Of a stretch of DNA of 64,000 nt, positions 17,151 through 24,577 are shown in pieces. Source of the stretch: Photobacterium angustum. Its GTDB lineage: Bacteria > Pseudomonadota > Gammaproteobacteria > Enterobacterales > Vibrionaceae. The translations under genes were made by a program, and so were the position numbers. The first letter of the stretch is position 1. Every line of letters begins with the position of its first letter. The notes under the pieces were generated by a model. It did not search any database. It saw nothing but the letters and a program-made list of their open reading frames with translations, and was not told the origin of the DNA. The stretch is taken from contig NZ_MSCJ01000001.1 of assembly GCF_002954615.1 (NCBI RefSeq), positions 1,984,001-2,048,000 on the forward strand, in the 5' to 3' direction.

Positions 17151-17882
17151 TCACTTCACTAGCTCACGCACCCAAGGGCGGTGACTTTCGCGGATAAGAA
17201 TTTCATTACGTAGACGGATCATAGTCACCGCACCAAAGAAACAAGCAAAACCGACAATACCAATCAGCAACGGCCACAGCATATCTGTTGACATAGAAGG
17301 CTTAGCAAATTTAGTGATGGTTGCACCTTGGTGAAGGGTATTCCACCACTCGACAGAGAAGTGAATGATAGGAATATTGATCACACCAACAATCGCTAAA
17401 ATACCCGCCGCTTTGGCTGCTGTTTTTTGATCATCAAAAGCGTTATACAACGCAATAACACCAAGATATAAAAATAGAAGAATGAGTTCAGATGTTAAAC
17501 GCGCATCCCATACCCACCATGTGCCCCACATTGGCTTGCCCCAAATAGCACCAGTGATCAGTGCAATAAAGGTAAACACTGCACCAATCGGCGCCATCGC
17601 AGCAGCCGCCATATCCGATAATCGAATCTGCCACACTAAACCAATGAATGCGGCAATAGCCATTGATACATAAGCACCCATAGACCAAATTGCAGCTGGA
17701 ACATGCAAGTAAATAATTCTAAAGCTATCACCTTGTTGATAATCTGTTGGCGCAAACATTAAGCCCCAAATAGAACTGACAACAATGGCAATTAAGCTAA
17801 TAATGGAAAACCAAGGGAGTAACTTACCGCACAAGCGATAGGTATTCTCGGCTTTAGCGTAGGGATGTAACCACTTCCACAT
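17151..17882 (-). CDS. ccmC: Heme exporter protein CcmC
   Basis: A six-helix inner-membrane protein of 243 residues that loads heme onto CcmE. The WWD motif is WGTWWVWDARLTSEL, with heme-ligand histidines in YLHVPAAIWS and IHFSVEWWNTLHQ. It is separated from ccmB by a 153-base gap, the only sizeable gap in the operon. Confidence 0.95.
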   Translation of the reverse strand: MWKWLHPYAKAENTYRLCGKLLPWFSIISLIAIVVSSIWGLMFAPTDYQQGDSFRIIYLHVPAAIWSMGAYVSMAIAAFIGLVWQIRLSDMAAAAMAPIGAVFTFIALITGAIWGKPMWGTWWVWDARLTSELILLFLYLGVIALYNAFDDQKTAAKAAGILAIVGVINIPIIHFSVEWWNTLHQGATITKFAKPSMSTDMLWPLLIGIVGFACFFGAVTMIRLRNEILIRESHRPWVRELVK

Positions 17883-18035
17883 AATGCTCTCTACTCGTTA
17901 TATAGTTATAAATACGTCATTAAAGCCAAGTTACGTCACAAAATAATAGAATTTTGTGCCATCACTTAGCCTTATAAATCTTTATCTGTTGGATAAACAC
18001 ACAAAATGGAAGACATCATCGCTCCCACTATTGAT
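17883..18035 (-). other. ccmB-ccmC intergenic gap with two inverted repeats
   Basis: This 153-base gap breaks an otherwise overlapping operon. It holds CACAAAAT/ATTTTGTG (17937-17944 and 17951-17958, 6-base loop) and TTTATC/GATAAA (17981-17986 and 17992-17997, 5-base loop). There is no reading frame with a ribosome binding site. The repeats could be an operator, an mRNA hairpin or an internal promoter region. Confidence 0.45.
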
Positions 18036-18713
18036 TTAGTTCACACTGATCCTCAGCGATGCCGCAACTGCAAACGGTGCTAATGTTAAAGACGCCACCA
18101 ACATTGCCGCCATTAATGCTAATTGCCCGTTATATGCCATCCCTAAACCTGCAGCTTCTATTGCAGAGGTTGCGAATATAAGCACAGGTATATATAACGG
18201 TAATATGAGCAAGCTCAATAAAACGCCACCTTTTCGTAATCCAACCGTTAAAGCGACACCAATTGCCCCTAAAAAACTTAATGTTGGTGTGCCCACTAGC
18301 AATGTGAGTACAACAGCTACCCATGTATCCCAGTTTAGGGATAGTAAAATCGCTAATAGCGGACTGATTAAAATCAGCGGTAAACCAGTCAACAACCAAT
18401 GCGCAAGCATTTTAGCAAAGGCTGATACCGCTAATGGTGTCGGCATTAATAACATTTGCTCAAGCGAGCCATCGGCATAATCATCGCGGAAAAGGCGCTC
18501 CATTGATAATAACGCAGCTAACAATGCCGCTACCCATATAATCCCAGGCGCAATACGTGCAAGCAATTTAGGCTCAGGACCAATACTTAATGGAAATAAG
18601 GTGATCACAATAATAAAGAACCACAATGGGTTCATCACATCGGCACGTCGACGAAAAGCAATGAGCAATTCACGACGAATAATTTGAACAATAGAATTAA
18701 GCACCGTGATCAC
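18036..18713 (-). CDS. ccmB: Heme exporter protein CcmB
   Basis: The membrane subunit of the CcmAB ABC transporter, 225 residues with six hydrophobic segments. The family motif [20 protein letters not shown] sits after the second helix, followed by [23 protein letters not shown]. With CcmA it uses ATP to release holo-CcmE from CcmC. It overlaps ccmA by 4 bases. Confidence 0.94.
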   Translation of the reverse strand: MITVLNSIVQIIRRELLIAFRRRADVMNPLWFFIIVITLFPLSIGPEPKLLARIAPGIIWVAALLAALLSMERLFRDDYADGSLEQMLLMPTPLAVSAFAKMLAHWLLTGLPLILISPLLAILLSLNWDTWVAVVLTLLVGTPTLSFLGAIGVALTVGLRKGGVLLSLLILPLYIPVLIFATSAIEAAGLGMAYNGQLALMAAMLVASLTLAPFAVAASLRISVN

Positions 18714-19360
18714 TGCCCTAACTTGATTTTTCGTAAATGATTACTATCCGTAAACATATCTTGGTGCGTGGTTAATAACACCATGCCACCACGTTCAACG
18801 TGAGATAAAAACAAGTTTTCAAGTACCTTGACACCTTGCTTATCAATCGCCGTTAATGGCTCATCAAGCACCCATAATTTATGATTACTTAACCATAAAC
18901 GCGCTAATGCAACACGGCGTTGCTGACCTGCAGATAGTTGTCCTGCTGGCACATCTTCACGCCCAGCTAACCCAACATGCGCCAATGCTTGCCATAATGC
19001 GTCCTCACCCATAACTTGTGGTGAACCCTTGAGATCTGAGCCTTGATTGCATTTATGCATTGCTTGAAAAAAAGCCAAGTTCTCAAAGGCGGTAAGTTCA
19101 CGCTTCACACCAGTTTGGTGACCAAGAAACAACAACTCTTGATGGTAATCTTCTCGCGCAACCTGAATATCTTCTTGATTCCAAAAAACTTGCCCACTAT
19201 CAGCGCGGCCTAACCCAGCGATAATACGTAACAGTGTGGTTTTACCTGCGCCATTATGGCCTTCAATTTGAACTAACTCGCCACTTGATATAGTGAAACT
19301 GAGTTCATCAAACAATAAACGTTCGTCACGAACGCAGCTTAAGTCTGCTACAGACAACAT
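18710..19360 (-). CDS. ccmA: Heme exporter ATP-binding protein CcmA
   Basis: An ABC ATPase of 216 residues and the first gene of the ccm operon. The Walker A motif is [10 protein letters not shown], the signature [14 protein letters not shown] and Walker [13 protein letters not shown], with the H-loop at LLTTHQD. It partners with CcmB. Its promoter must lie in the 115 bases shared with the divergent fliK-like gene. Confidence 0.95.
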   Translation of the reverse strand: MLSVADLSCVRDERLLFDELSFTISSGELVQIEGHNGAGKTTLLRIIAGLGRADSGQVFWNQEDIQVAREDYHQELLFLGHQTGVKRELTAFENLAFFQAMHKCNQGSDLKGSPQVMGEDALWQALAHVGLAGREDVPAGQLSAGQQRRVALARLWLSNHKLWVLDEPLTAIDKQGVKVLENLFLSHVERGGMVLLTTHQDMFTDSNHLRKIKLGQ

Positions 19361-19475
19361 ATAAATGATGTATCCTAGGTGTCACAAATCAGTCCGCATG
19401 ATACCACAATGGCTAATAATTTAGCTAAACTACGGACATATTCATCGTTAGCTAACGTAAGTAAATGTGAAATAA

Positions 19476-20336
19476 ATGCGCATCAATTTAACGCCACCTC
19501 ACTCCCCTAGCGCAGCAAAAGCTGCACAAGTTGAGAAACCTTTATCCGGTAATATAAATAGCCAATCACCGTTATTTACTAACGCTGGAGGAAAAGAGCA
19601 AAATCTTATTTCTCAATTACCGCAATTATTGTTATCCATAAACAGCTTGCAACGTTTAGTTACACTTTTATCTACCCCGTTAAACTCTGGTACAGCTAAA
19701 TTAGCCACATCGCCTTCTAACAGCCTAAATACTATTTTCCAGCAGCTCTTTGCACCTCAAAATCAAGCCAGCTTAATCGCTTGGTTACAACAAGGTGGAG
19801 AACGAAAACCTTTAGCCCTGTTATTACAGCAACTATCTCAGCCACAAAGCCAATTAAACCAATGGTTAAAAACGTTAAGCCCAGAACAACAGCAAGATAT
19901 CCCTGCACTCTTAAGGCTTGCCGCTGAACAACGTGGACCTGAAACACAACGTACACAAGATACCAATAGCATTTATCTACAGTGGCCGGTAAATAACAAC
20001 CAATCTATTGATATTAAAATAAAAAATGAGCATGAAGATTCCAGCTCAAATGCTGACAAGAATATCAACTCTTGTTGGACGGTCAAATTGGCATTACCTA
20101 TTGGTGCAATAGATATACTTAATGTTACAGCCCAATGGAAAAACAGCACATTAGCAACTGTATTTGAAACAGTGAATCCATTGTTGTTACATAAAATTGA
20201 GCAAGTCTCACCGCTACTTTTTTCTCGTATGTCACAGTTAGGTATTAACTGCGAATCCCCTAAATTTCTGCAAGCTTCAGAAAAAGAGTCTAATGACCAT
20301 CTAGCCTCTTCTAATGGCTTATTGATTAAGGTCTGA
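19476..20336 (+). CDS. FliK-like flagellar protein (hook-length-control-type C-terminal domain)
   Basis: A 286-residue protein with a disordered, Gln/Ser/Asn-rich N-terminus (RINLTPPHSPSAAKAAQVEKPLSGN) and leucine-rich helical middle (QLPQLLLSINSLQRLVTLL, LLLQQLSQPQSQLNQWL). The C-terminal part (about 185-265: LALPIGAIDILNVTAQWKNSTLATVFETVNPLLLHKIEQVSPLLFSRMSQLGIN) resembles the FliK C-terminal domain, which contacts FlhB. It is not the main hook-length ruler, which is the fliK at 39412. The next gene, three bases after its stop, encodes a FlhB C-terminal domain, so the two look like a partner pair. It is divergent from ccmA. The function is unknown; the family call is moderate. Confidence 0.6.
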   Translation: MRINLTPPHSPSAAKAAQVEKPLSGNINSQSPLFTNAGGKEQNLISQLPQLLLSINSLQRLVTLLSTPLNSGTAKLATSPSNSLNTIFQQLFAPQNQASLIAWLQQGGERKPLALLLQQLSQPQSQLNQWLKTLSPEQQQDIPALLRLAAEQRGPETQRTQDTNSIYLQWPVNNNQSIDIKIKNEHEDSSSNADKNINSCWTVKLALPIGAIDILNVTAQWKNSTLATVFETVNPLLLHKIEQVSPLLFSRMSQLGINCESPKFLQASEKESNDHLASSNGLLIKV

Positions 20337-20339
20337 GTA

Positions 20340-20648
20340 ATGACAACAGATAAAAAAACACCCACCCATGCAATTGCACTTAAGTATGATGGTGAAAAGT
20401 CCCCCTATATTACAGCCAAAGGCCACCAGCAATTAGCTGAACATATAATTGAACAAGTGAAACAGCACGGTGGCTTAATTCATCAAGATCCCGTACTTGC
20501 ACAATATCTAAATAGCTTTGATGTCGGCGATGAAATCCCACAAGAGTTATATTTGATTATTGCCGAACTGATTGCCTTTTCATGGTATTTAAACGGAAAA
20601 ACCCCTCCGGGATGGGAGGGGCTTGAAGATATTGATATATCAGTATAA
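20340..20648 (+). CDS. FhlB: free-standing FlhB C-terminal domain (EscU/YscU/HrcU type)
   Basis: A soluble 102-residue protein matching the cytoplasmic domain of FlhB after its autocleavage site: AIALKYDGEKSPYITAKGHQQLAEHIIEQVKQHGGLIHQDPVLAQYLNSFDVGDEIPQELYLIIAELIAFSWYL. It has no membrane helices and no NPTH-type cleavage motif, so it would mimic the already cleaved FlhB-CC fragment. In other bacteria such proteins can stand in for the FlhB C-terminus in the switch of export specificity. It follows the FliK-like gene by 3 bases and is convergent with the che operon, only 3 bases from the DUF2802 stop. Its 3' end contains the che operon terminator. Confidence 0.8.
   Translation: MTTDKKTPTHAIALKYDGEKSPYITAKGHQQLAEHIIEQVKQHGGLIHQDPVLAQYLNSFDVGDEIPQELYLIIAELIAFSWYLNGKTPPGWEGLEDIDISV
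20597..20621 (-). terminator. Terminator of the flagellar/chemotaxis operon, inside the fhlB coding sequence
   Basis: On the minus strand CCCCTCC (20615-20621) pairs with GGAGGGG (20602-20608) around a 6-base loop, followed by five U (plus-strand A-run 20597-20601). It lies about 30 bases after the DUF2802 stop. The paired bases encode PPGWEG in fhlB. Confidence 0.75.
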
Positions 20649-20651
20649 CGA

Positions 20652-21086
20652 TTAACGTCGACGGTGTTTTTGCATCGTCTGCTGTAAGCGAAGCAGTAAT
20701 TCAGCTTCTGCTTTAGGTAAATCACACTCATTCATCAGTTCATGTACATCAGCGCCTAACTCTACCATTTTACTGGCACGACTATATAAACGCCCTTCGG
20801 GATCGTTCATCATTATCTCTGTTTGACGATCTTCAACGACTTCTAACTGATGTGACATATCCGCCAATTTGTGGCTCATACCCATAGTACCTGCCCGCAA
20901 TTCATTGAACTCTTTACTCAAGCGTTCATTTTGTAAGCGGGCATTTTTTAATACAGTTTCAATGGCGGCAAATTTTGTTTCTAAACTCCGTCGCGCTTTG
21001 CGCTCGCGAAGCAATAACACTGTAAAGATTATAACCGCCAATACACTAATAACAGTAGGTATCCACTGTAGCAGAACAGTATTCAT
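20652..21086 (-). CDS. DUF2802 membrane coiled-coil protein
   Basis: A 144-residue protein with one N-terminal membrane helix (IPTVISVLAVIIFTVLLL), a coiled coil (about residues 30-90) and a C-terminal conserved segment RLYSRASKMVELGADVHELMNECDLPKAEAELLLRLQQ. This fits the DUF2802 family found after cheW in polar flagellates and resembles the C-terminus of SwrB-type proteins. It is the last gene of the flhA-che operon, overlapping cheW by one base. The function is not established; a role in flagellar or chemotaxis placement is possible from context. Confidence 0.8.
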   Translation of the reverse strand: MNTVLLQWIPTVISVLAVIIFTVLLLRERKARRSLETKFAAIETVLKNARLQNERLSKEFNELRAGTMGMSHKLADMSHQLEVVEDRQTEIMMNDPEGRLYSRASKMVELGADVHELMNECDLPKAEAELLLRLQQTMQKHRRR

Positions 21087-21580
21087 TACAAGTACGCCAT
21101 CTCATCCCATTCTTCATCAGATAGCAGCTTATTAAGATCAACTAAAATAAGTAATTGCCCTTCGCGGTTACTTACACCTTGAATAAACTTCGCACTCTCT
21201 TCAGTACCCACACTTGGCGTACTATCAATTTCAGAACTACGCAGATAAACCACTTCAGCAACACTATCGACAAGAATACCAATCACTTGTTTTTCTGCTT
21301 CAATAATAACAATACGTGTATTATCAGATATCTCACCCGGAACTAAGCCAAAACGAGAGCGAGTATCGATAACCGTCACGACGTTGCCGCGAAGATTAAT
21401 AATACCGAGCACATAATCGGGTGCACCTGGCACTGGCGCGATTTCTGAATAGCGCAAAACCTCACGGACTTGCATAACATTAATACCGTAAGTCTCATCT
21501 TCTAGCTGAAATGTCACCCATTGCAGAACCTGATCATTCGCTCCGTCTTTTTGGATCTCAGCGATATTTACCTGTGACAT
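21086..21580 (-). CDS. cheW: Chemotaxis coupling protein CheW
   Basis: A 164-residue adaptor that links chemoreceptors to CheA in the signalling array. The CheW fold is complete: LQWVTFQLEDETYGINVMQVREVLRYSEIAPVPGAPDYVLGIINLRGNVVTVIDTRSRFGL, then VIEAEKQVIGILVDSVAEVVYL and the C-terminal ILVDLNKLLSDEE. It comes 24 bases after parP and overlaps the DUF2802 gene by one base. Confidence 0.96.
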   Translation of the reverse strand: MSQVNIAEIQKDGANDQVLQWVTFQLEDETYGINVMQVREVLRYSEIAPVPGAPDYVLGIINLRGNVVTVIDTRSRFGLVPGEISDNTRIVIIEAEKQVIGILVDSVAEVVYLRSSEIDSTPSVGTEESAKFIQGVSNREGQLLILVDLNKLLSDEEWDEMAYL

Positions 21581-21604
21581 GCTATTCCCTCTTAAGGTCC
21601 TGTA

Positions 21605-22555
21605 TTACTCAATACTATTTACATCCAATCCATTATTTAGCATCGCTATTAACGCATTAACATGGACAAGTGCACACATTTTATCTTTTACCATACCCGC
21701 AAGCCAAGGCCGTTTTCCTGCTTTCTCTCGCCAGCGAATATCATTGCCATTCAACATTTTGGTACCGTGCAGTTTATCGCTAGCCAGCCCCCATTGGCTA
21801 TCGCCAAGCATCACAATATAACGATAATTATCACGATACTCATCACCAACTAGCTTCTCTGGCATCACCCAACGTGCAGTATCAACTACATCTAACTTTT
21901 GCTCGCGTGTTGACTGTAGACCCAAATACCAATTGGGACGCCCAAGTAAACGGTTAAGATCGCCAAGTTGATGAATACCACCGAGTTCAGTGAGTGCAAC
22001 CGCAAATGTCACACCATTAACTTCAAAAAATAACGCTTGAAACGCTTGCTCCATCCCATGATGTATCCACTGGTCTGGCGGAATTAGCCCAGCATCTTGA
22101 GCAATTTTAGCGGTTTCAATAACCTCTGTTTCAACGATATCTTCCGCTATATTTTCAGCACTAGCAAACGTTGGTTCTGCTTCTTTAATAGAAGTTAGTT
22201 GCTCTGGTATTGCTTGTTCTGTTTCTGAAAAAATTTGTTGTGGATTTGCAGTTTGTACGACATTTTCTTGAATATCATCAACATGATTTTCATCAACTTG
22301 ACGCAATAGTCGTTCAATATCTTGTCGATTTGACGGCTCTGCATAATCAACAGCAACATTAGGCTGTGGCTTTAATACATTTAACTTAGGTTGAATTAAC
22401 GTAGGCGCTACTTCAACGTTTTCAATACTTGGTTTATCGACGTCTAAAACAGGATCTTGAATCTCCGCAGATATAGCAACTTCATTTGATTCTTCTAATA
22501 AATCAAAAAAATAATCATCTAAGGCTTGATCACTTGAAAGTGGCTTACTATGCAT
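21605..22555 (-). CDS. parP: ParP, CheW-domain chemotaxis array localisation protein
   Basis: A 316-residue protein. The first 160 residues are acidic and low in complexity (QDPVLDVDKPSIENVEVAPTLIQPKLNVLKPQPN), and the C-terminal half is a CheW-like domain (MEQAFQALFFEVNGVTFAVALTELGGIHQLGDLNRLLGRPNWYLGLQS to the end). In Vibrio the protein at this place, ParP, binds CheA and ParC and keeps signalling arrays at the cell pole. The start overlaps the parC stop by 8 bases, which supports the pair. The symbol rests on synteny and domain layout. Confidence 0.87.
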   Translation of the reverse strand: MHSKPLSSDQALDDYFFDLLEESNEVAISAEIQDPVLDVDKPSIENVEVAPTLIQPKLNVLKPQPNVAVDYAEPSNRQDIERLLRQVDENHVDDIQENVVQTANPQQIFSETEQAIPEQLTSIKEAEPTFASAENIAEDIVETEVIETAKIAQDAGLIPPDQWIHHGMEQAFQALFFEVNGVTFAVALTELGGIHQLGDLNRLLGRPNWYLGLQSTREQKLDVVDTARWVMPEKLVGDEYRDNYRYIVMLGDSQWGLASDKLHGTKMLNGNDIRWREKAGKRPWLAGMVKDKMCALVHVNALIAMLNNGLDVNSIE

Positions 22556-23324
22556 GATTGTCTAACCGTTCTACATATTTTAATAACGTTTTGTAAGCAA
22601 ACACACCACGACAATTTCGGGCATATAATGATGGTGGCATATGTTTAATACTGGCATCACGGAACTTTGTATCAATAGGTACCGCTGACGCCCAAACTTG
22701 TTCAGGGAAACGAACCTTGAGTTCTTGTAAAGTTTGGAGTGATGCCCGTGTTCGTTTATCGTACATAGTTGGAACAATCGTGACATTAAAACCAGACGGC
22801 TTAGAGCGCTGCATAATTTGTAATGTCCTCATCATTCTTTCCAAGCCTTTCATAGCTAAAAACTCTGTTTGTACTGGTATAAGAATGCGATCGCTCGCCG
22901 CCAATGCATTGACCATCATCACCCCCAAAATGGGTGGGCAATCTATCAGTACGTAATCATAGTCATCAACCAAGCTGTGTAGCGCTTTTTTTAACACTAA
23001 CCCCATACCACTGCGATTTCCCATCACACGATCAAGTGTTGCCAGTGACATATGAGCAGGAATAATATCAATATTATTAAATGCAGTTTTAAGAATAAGT
23101 GGTTTTACACTGGCTTTATTCACTACGGGTAATTGAAACAAATCAAATAAACTCGCGGGTACTTGCTCTGAATCAAAATTTAAATACGTTGTTAACGATG
23201 CATGTGGATCGGTATCGACTAATAAAACACGCTTATTTTGCTCACTCAGCAATCCTGCTAATGTAATCGTGGTTGTGGTTTTCCCCACCCCACCTTTTTG
23301 ATTAGCAATACTCCAAACAATCAC
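22548..23324 (-). CDS. parC: ParC, ParA-like ATPase for polar chemotaxis arrays
   Basis: A 258-residue deviant Walker ATPase. The P-loop is QKGGVGKTTTTITLAG (about residues 9-24), Walker A' is LLVDTDPHASLTTYL and Walker B is YVLIDCPPILGVMMVNAL. ParC moves chemotaxis arrays to the pole with ParP and the polar hub in Vibrio. It is distinct from chromosomal ParA because it sits between cheB and parP inside the che operon. It lies 10 bases after cheB. Confidence 0.9.
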   Translation of the reverse strand: MIVWSIANQKGGVGKTTTTITLAGLLSEQNKRVLLVDTDPHASLTTYLNFDSEQVPASLFDLFQLPVVNKASVKPLILKTAFNNIDIIPAHMSLATLDRVMGNRSGMGLVLKKALHSLVDDYDYVLIDCPPILGVMMVNALAASDRILIPVQTEFLAMKGLERMMRTLQIMQRSKPSGFNVTIVPTMYDKRTRASLQTLQELKVRFPEQVWASAVPIDTKFRDASIKHMPPSLYARNCRGVFAYKTLLKYVERLDNHA

Positions 23325-23334
23325 CCCTTGATCC

Positions 23335-24501
23335 TCACTGTAAACCTAATTCGATTAACATACATTCAGCAATACGATCTAGAGGTAAGTCATGGCTTGA
23401 TATGCCCGCTTTAGCAACAGCTTGAGGCATACCGTATACCACACAACTGTCTTCATCTTGCGCCCAAATAGTTGAACCACTATTTTTTAGCATTCTTGCA
23501 CCATCTCGACCATCAGCGCCCATTCCGGTTAATACCATTGATAGGACTTTATCTTGATAGACTTTAGCCGCAGAACCAAATGTTACATCAACGCATGGTT
23601 TATAATTCATGCGCTCACCGCTATCAATAATACGTAACCTTGATGCGCCAGGTCGACCATCAAGCATCATTTGTTTACCGCCTGGAGCGAGATACGCCAT
23701 ACCGGGTTTCAACATATCCCCATTTTCCGCTTCTTTAACTCCAATTTTGCACAGCTGATCTAATCGTGCCGCAAAAGCTGCGGTAAATGTCGCAGGCATA
23801 TGCTGAATAAGCACTATCGGATATGGAAAGTTAGCGGGTAGTTGAGTCAATATTTTTTGTAATGCGACTGGGCCACCAGTCGATGTACCAATTGCAACAA
23901 TCTGGTACTTTTTTCCTGACGCTTTAAAACGTAATGCAGGTTTGACAACAGATGCACGGGCACTTCTTGAAGATGAAACAGATGAAGGTTCAGCCTGCAA
24001 GCGTGACGTTAGCGTTGGTTTCGTCGTCGATGTATGAGTGCTTGTTAATGGCGATGATGGAATAGATGTTGAACGCGTAGTCGCACTTCGGCGCATAAAA
24101 ATACGTTTACGTGCAAGCTCTGCAACACGTTTTTGAAGCAGTTCAACGGCTTCATCACGATTACGCGCAATATCTTCAAATTTCTTTGGCAAGAAATCTA
24201 ACGCACCGGCATCAAGGGCATCAAGTGTCGCCTTTGCACCATCATGAGTTAACGAAGAGAACATTAAGATCGGAGTTGGTGAAACTTTCATGATTTCGCG
24301 AACGGCTGTAATACCATCCATCACGGGCATTTCGATGTCCATTGTGATCACGTCAGGTTGCAGTTTTTGGGTTAACTCTACCGCTTCTTTGCCATTAACG
24401 GCATTGCCAACAACTTCCAACCGACTATCAGCATTAATTATTTCACTTACTCTTCGACGGAAAAAACTTGAGTCATCAACTACTAATACTTTAACTGCCA
24501 T
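23335..24501 (-). CDS. cheB: Chemotaxis methylesterase CheB
   Basis: A receptor-glutamate methylesterase and deamidase of 388 residues. The receiver domain has [10 protein letters not shown] and phospho-acceptor D55 in VITMDIEMP. The catalytic triad is S207 (GTSTGG), H234 (LIQHMP) and D329 (TGMGADG). The linker (about 137-190) is unusually long and rich in Ser and Thr ([21 protein letters not shown]). It removes methyl groups from chemoreceptors on phosphorylation by CheA. A G/C hairpin lies in the 76-base gap to cheA. Confidence 0.95.
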   Translation of the reverse strand: MAVKVLVVDDSSFFRRRVSEIINADSRLEVVGNAVNGKEAVELTQKLQPDVITMDIEMPVMDGITAVREIMKVSPTPILMFSSLTHDGAKATLDALDAGALDFLPKKFEDIARNRDEAVELLQKRVAELARKRIFMRRSATTRSTSIPSSPLTSTHTSTTKPTLTSRLQAEPSSVSSSRSARASVVKPALRFKASGKKYQIVAIGTSTGGPVALQKILTQLPANFPYPIVLIQHMPATFTAAFAARLDQLCKIGVKEAENGDMLKPGMAYLAPGGKQMMLDGRPGASRLRIIDSGERMNYKPCVDVTFGSAAKVYQDKVLSMVLTGMGADGRDGARMLKNSGSTIWAQDEDSCVVYGMPQAVAKAGISSHDLPLDRIAECMLIELGLQ

Positions 24502-24534
24502 GTTACTTTCATCCCGTTGAAACGCTTAAACAAA

Positions 24535-24551
24535 GGGGGTCATCGCCCCCC
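24535..24551 (-). other. G/C hairpin between cheA and cheB
   Basis: GGGGG-T-CATCG-CCCCCC in the cheA-cheB gap, with TTTGTTT following on the minus strand. It could attenuate or protect the operon transcript; the U-tract is short, so it is not a confident terminator. Confidence 0.35.
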
Positions 24552-24577
24552 TCTTTTATTATTATTTGTCGTGCTAA

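Noticed and set aside
19412..19430. Sigma-54-like TGGCTAATAATTTAGCT before the FliK-like gene
   Set aside because: GG and GC are separated by eleven bases instead of ten, and the -12 TTGC is not kept.
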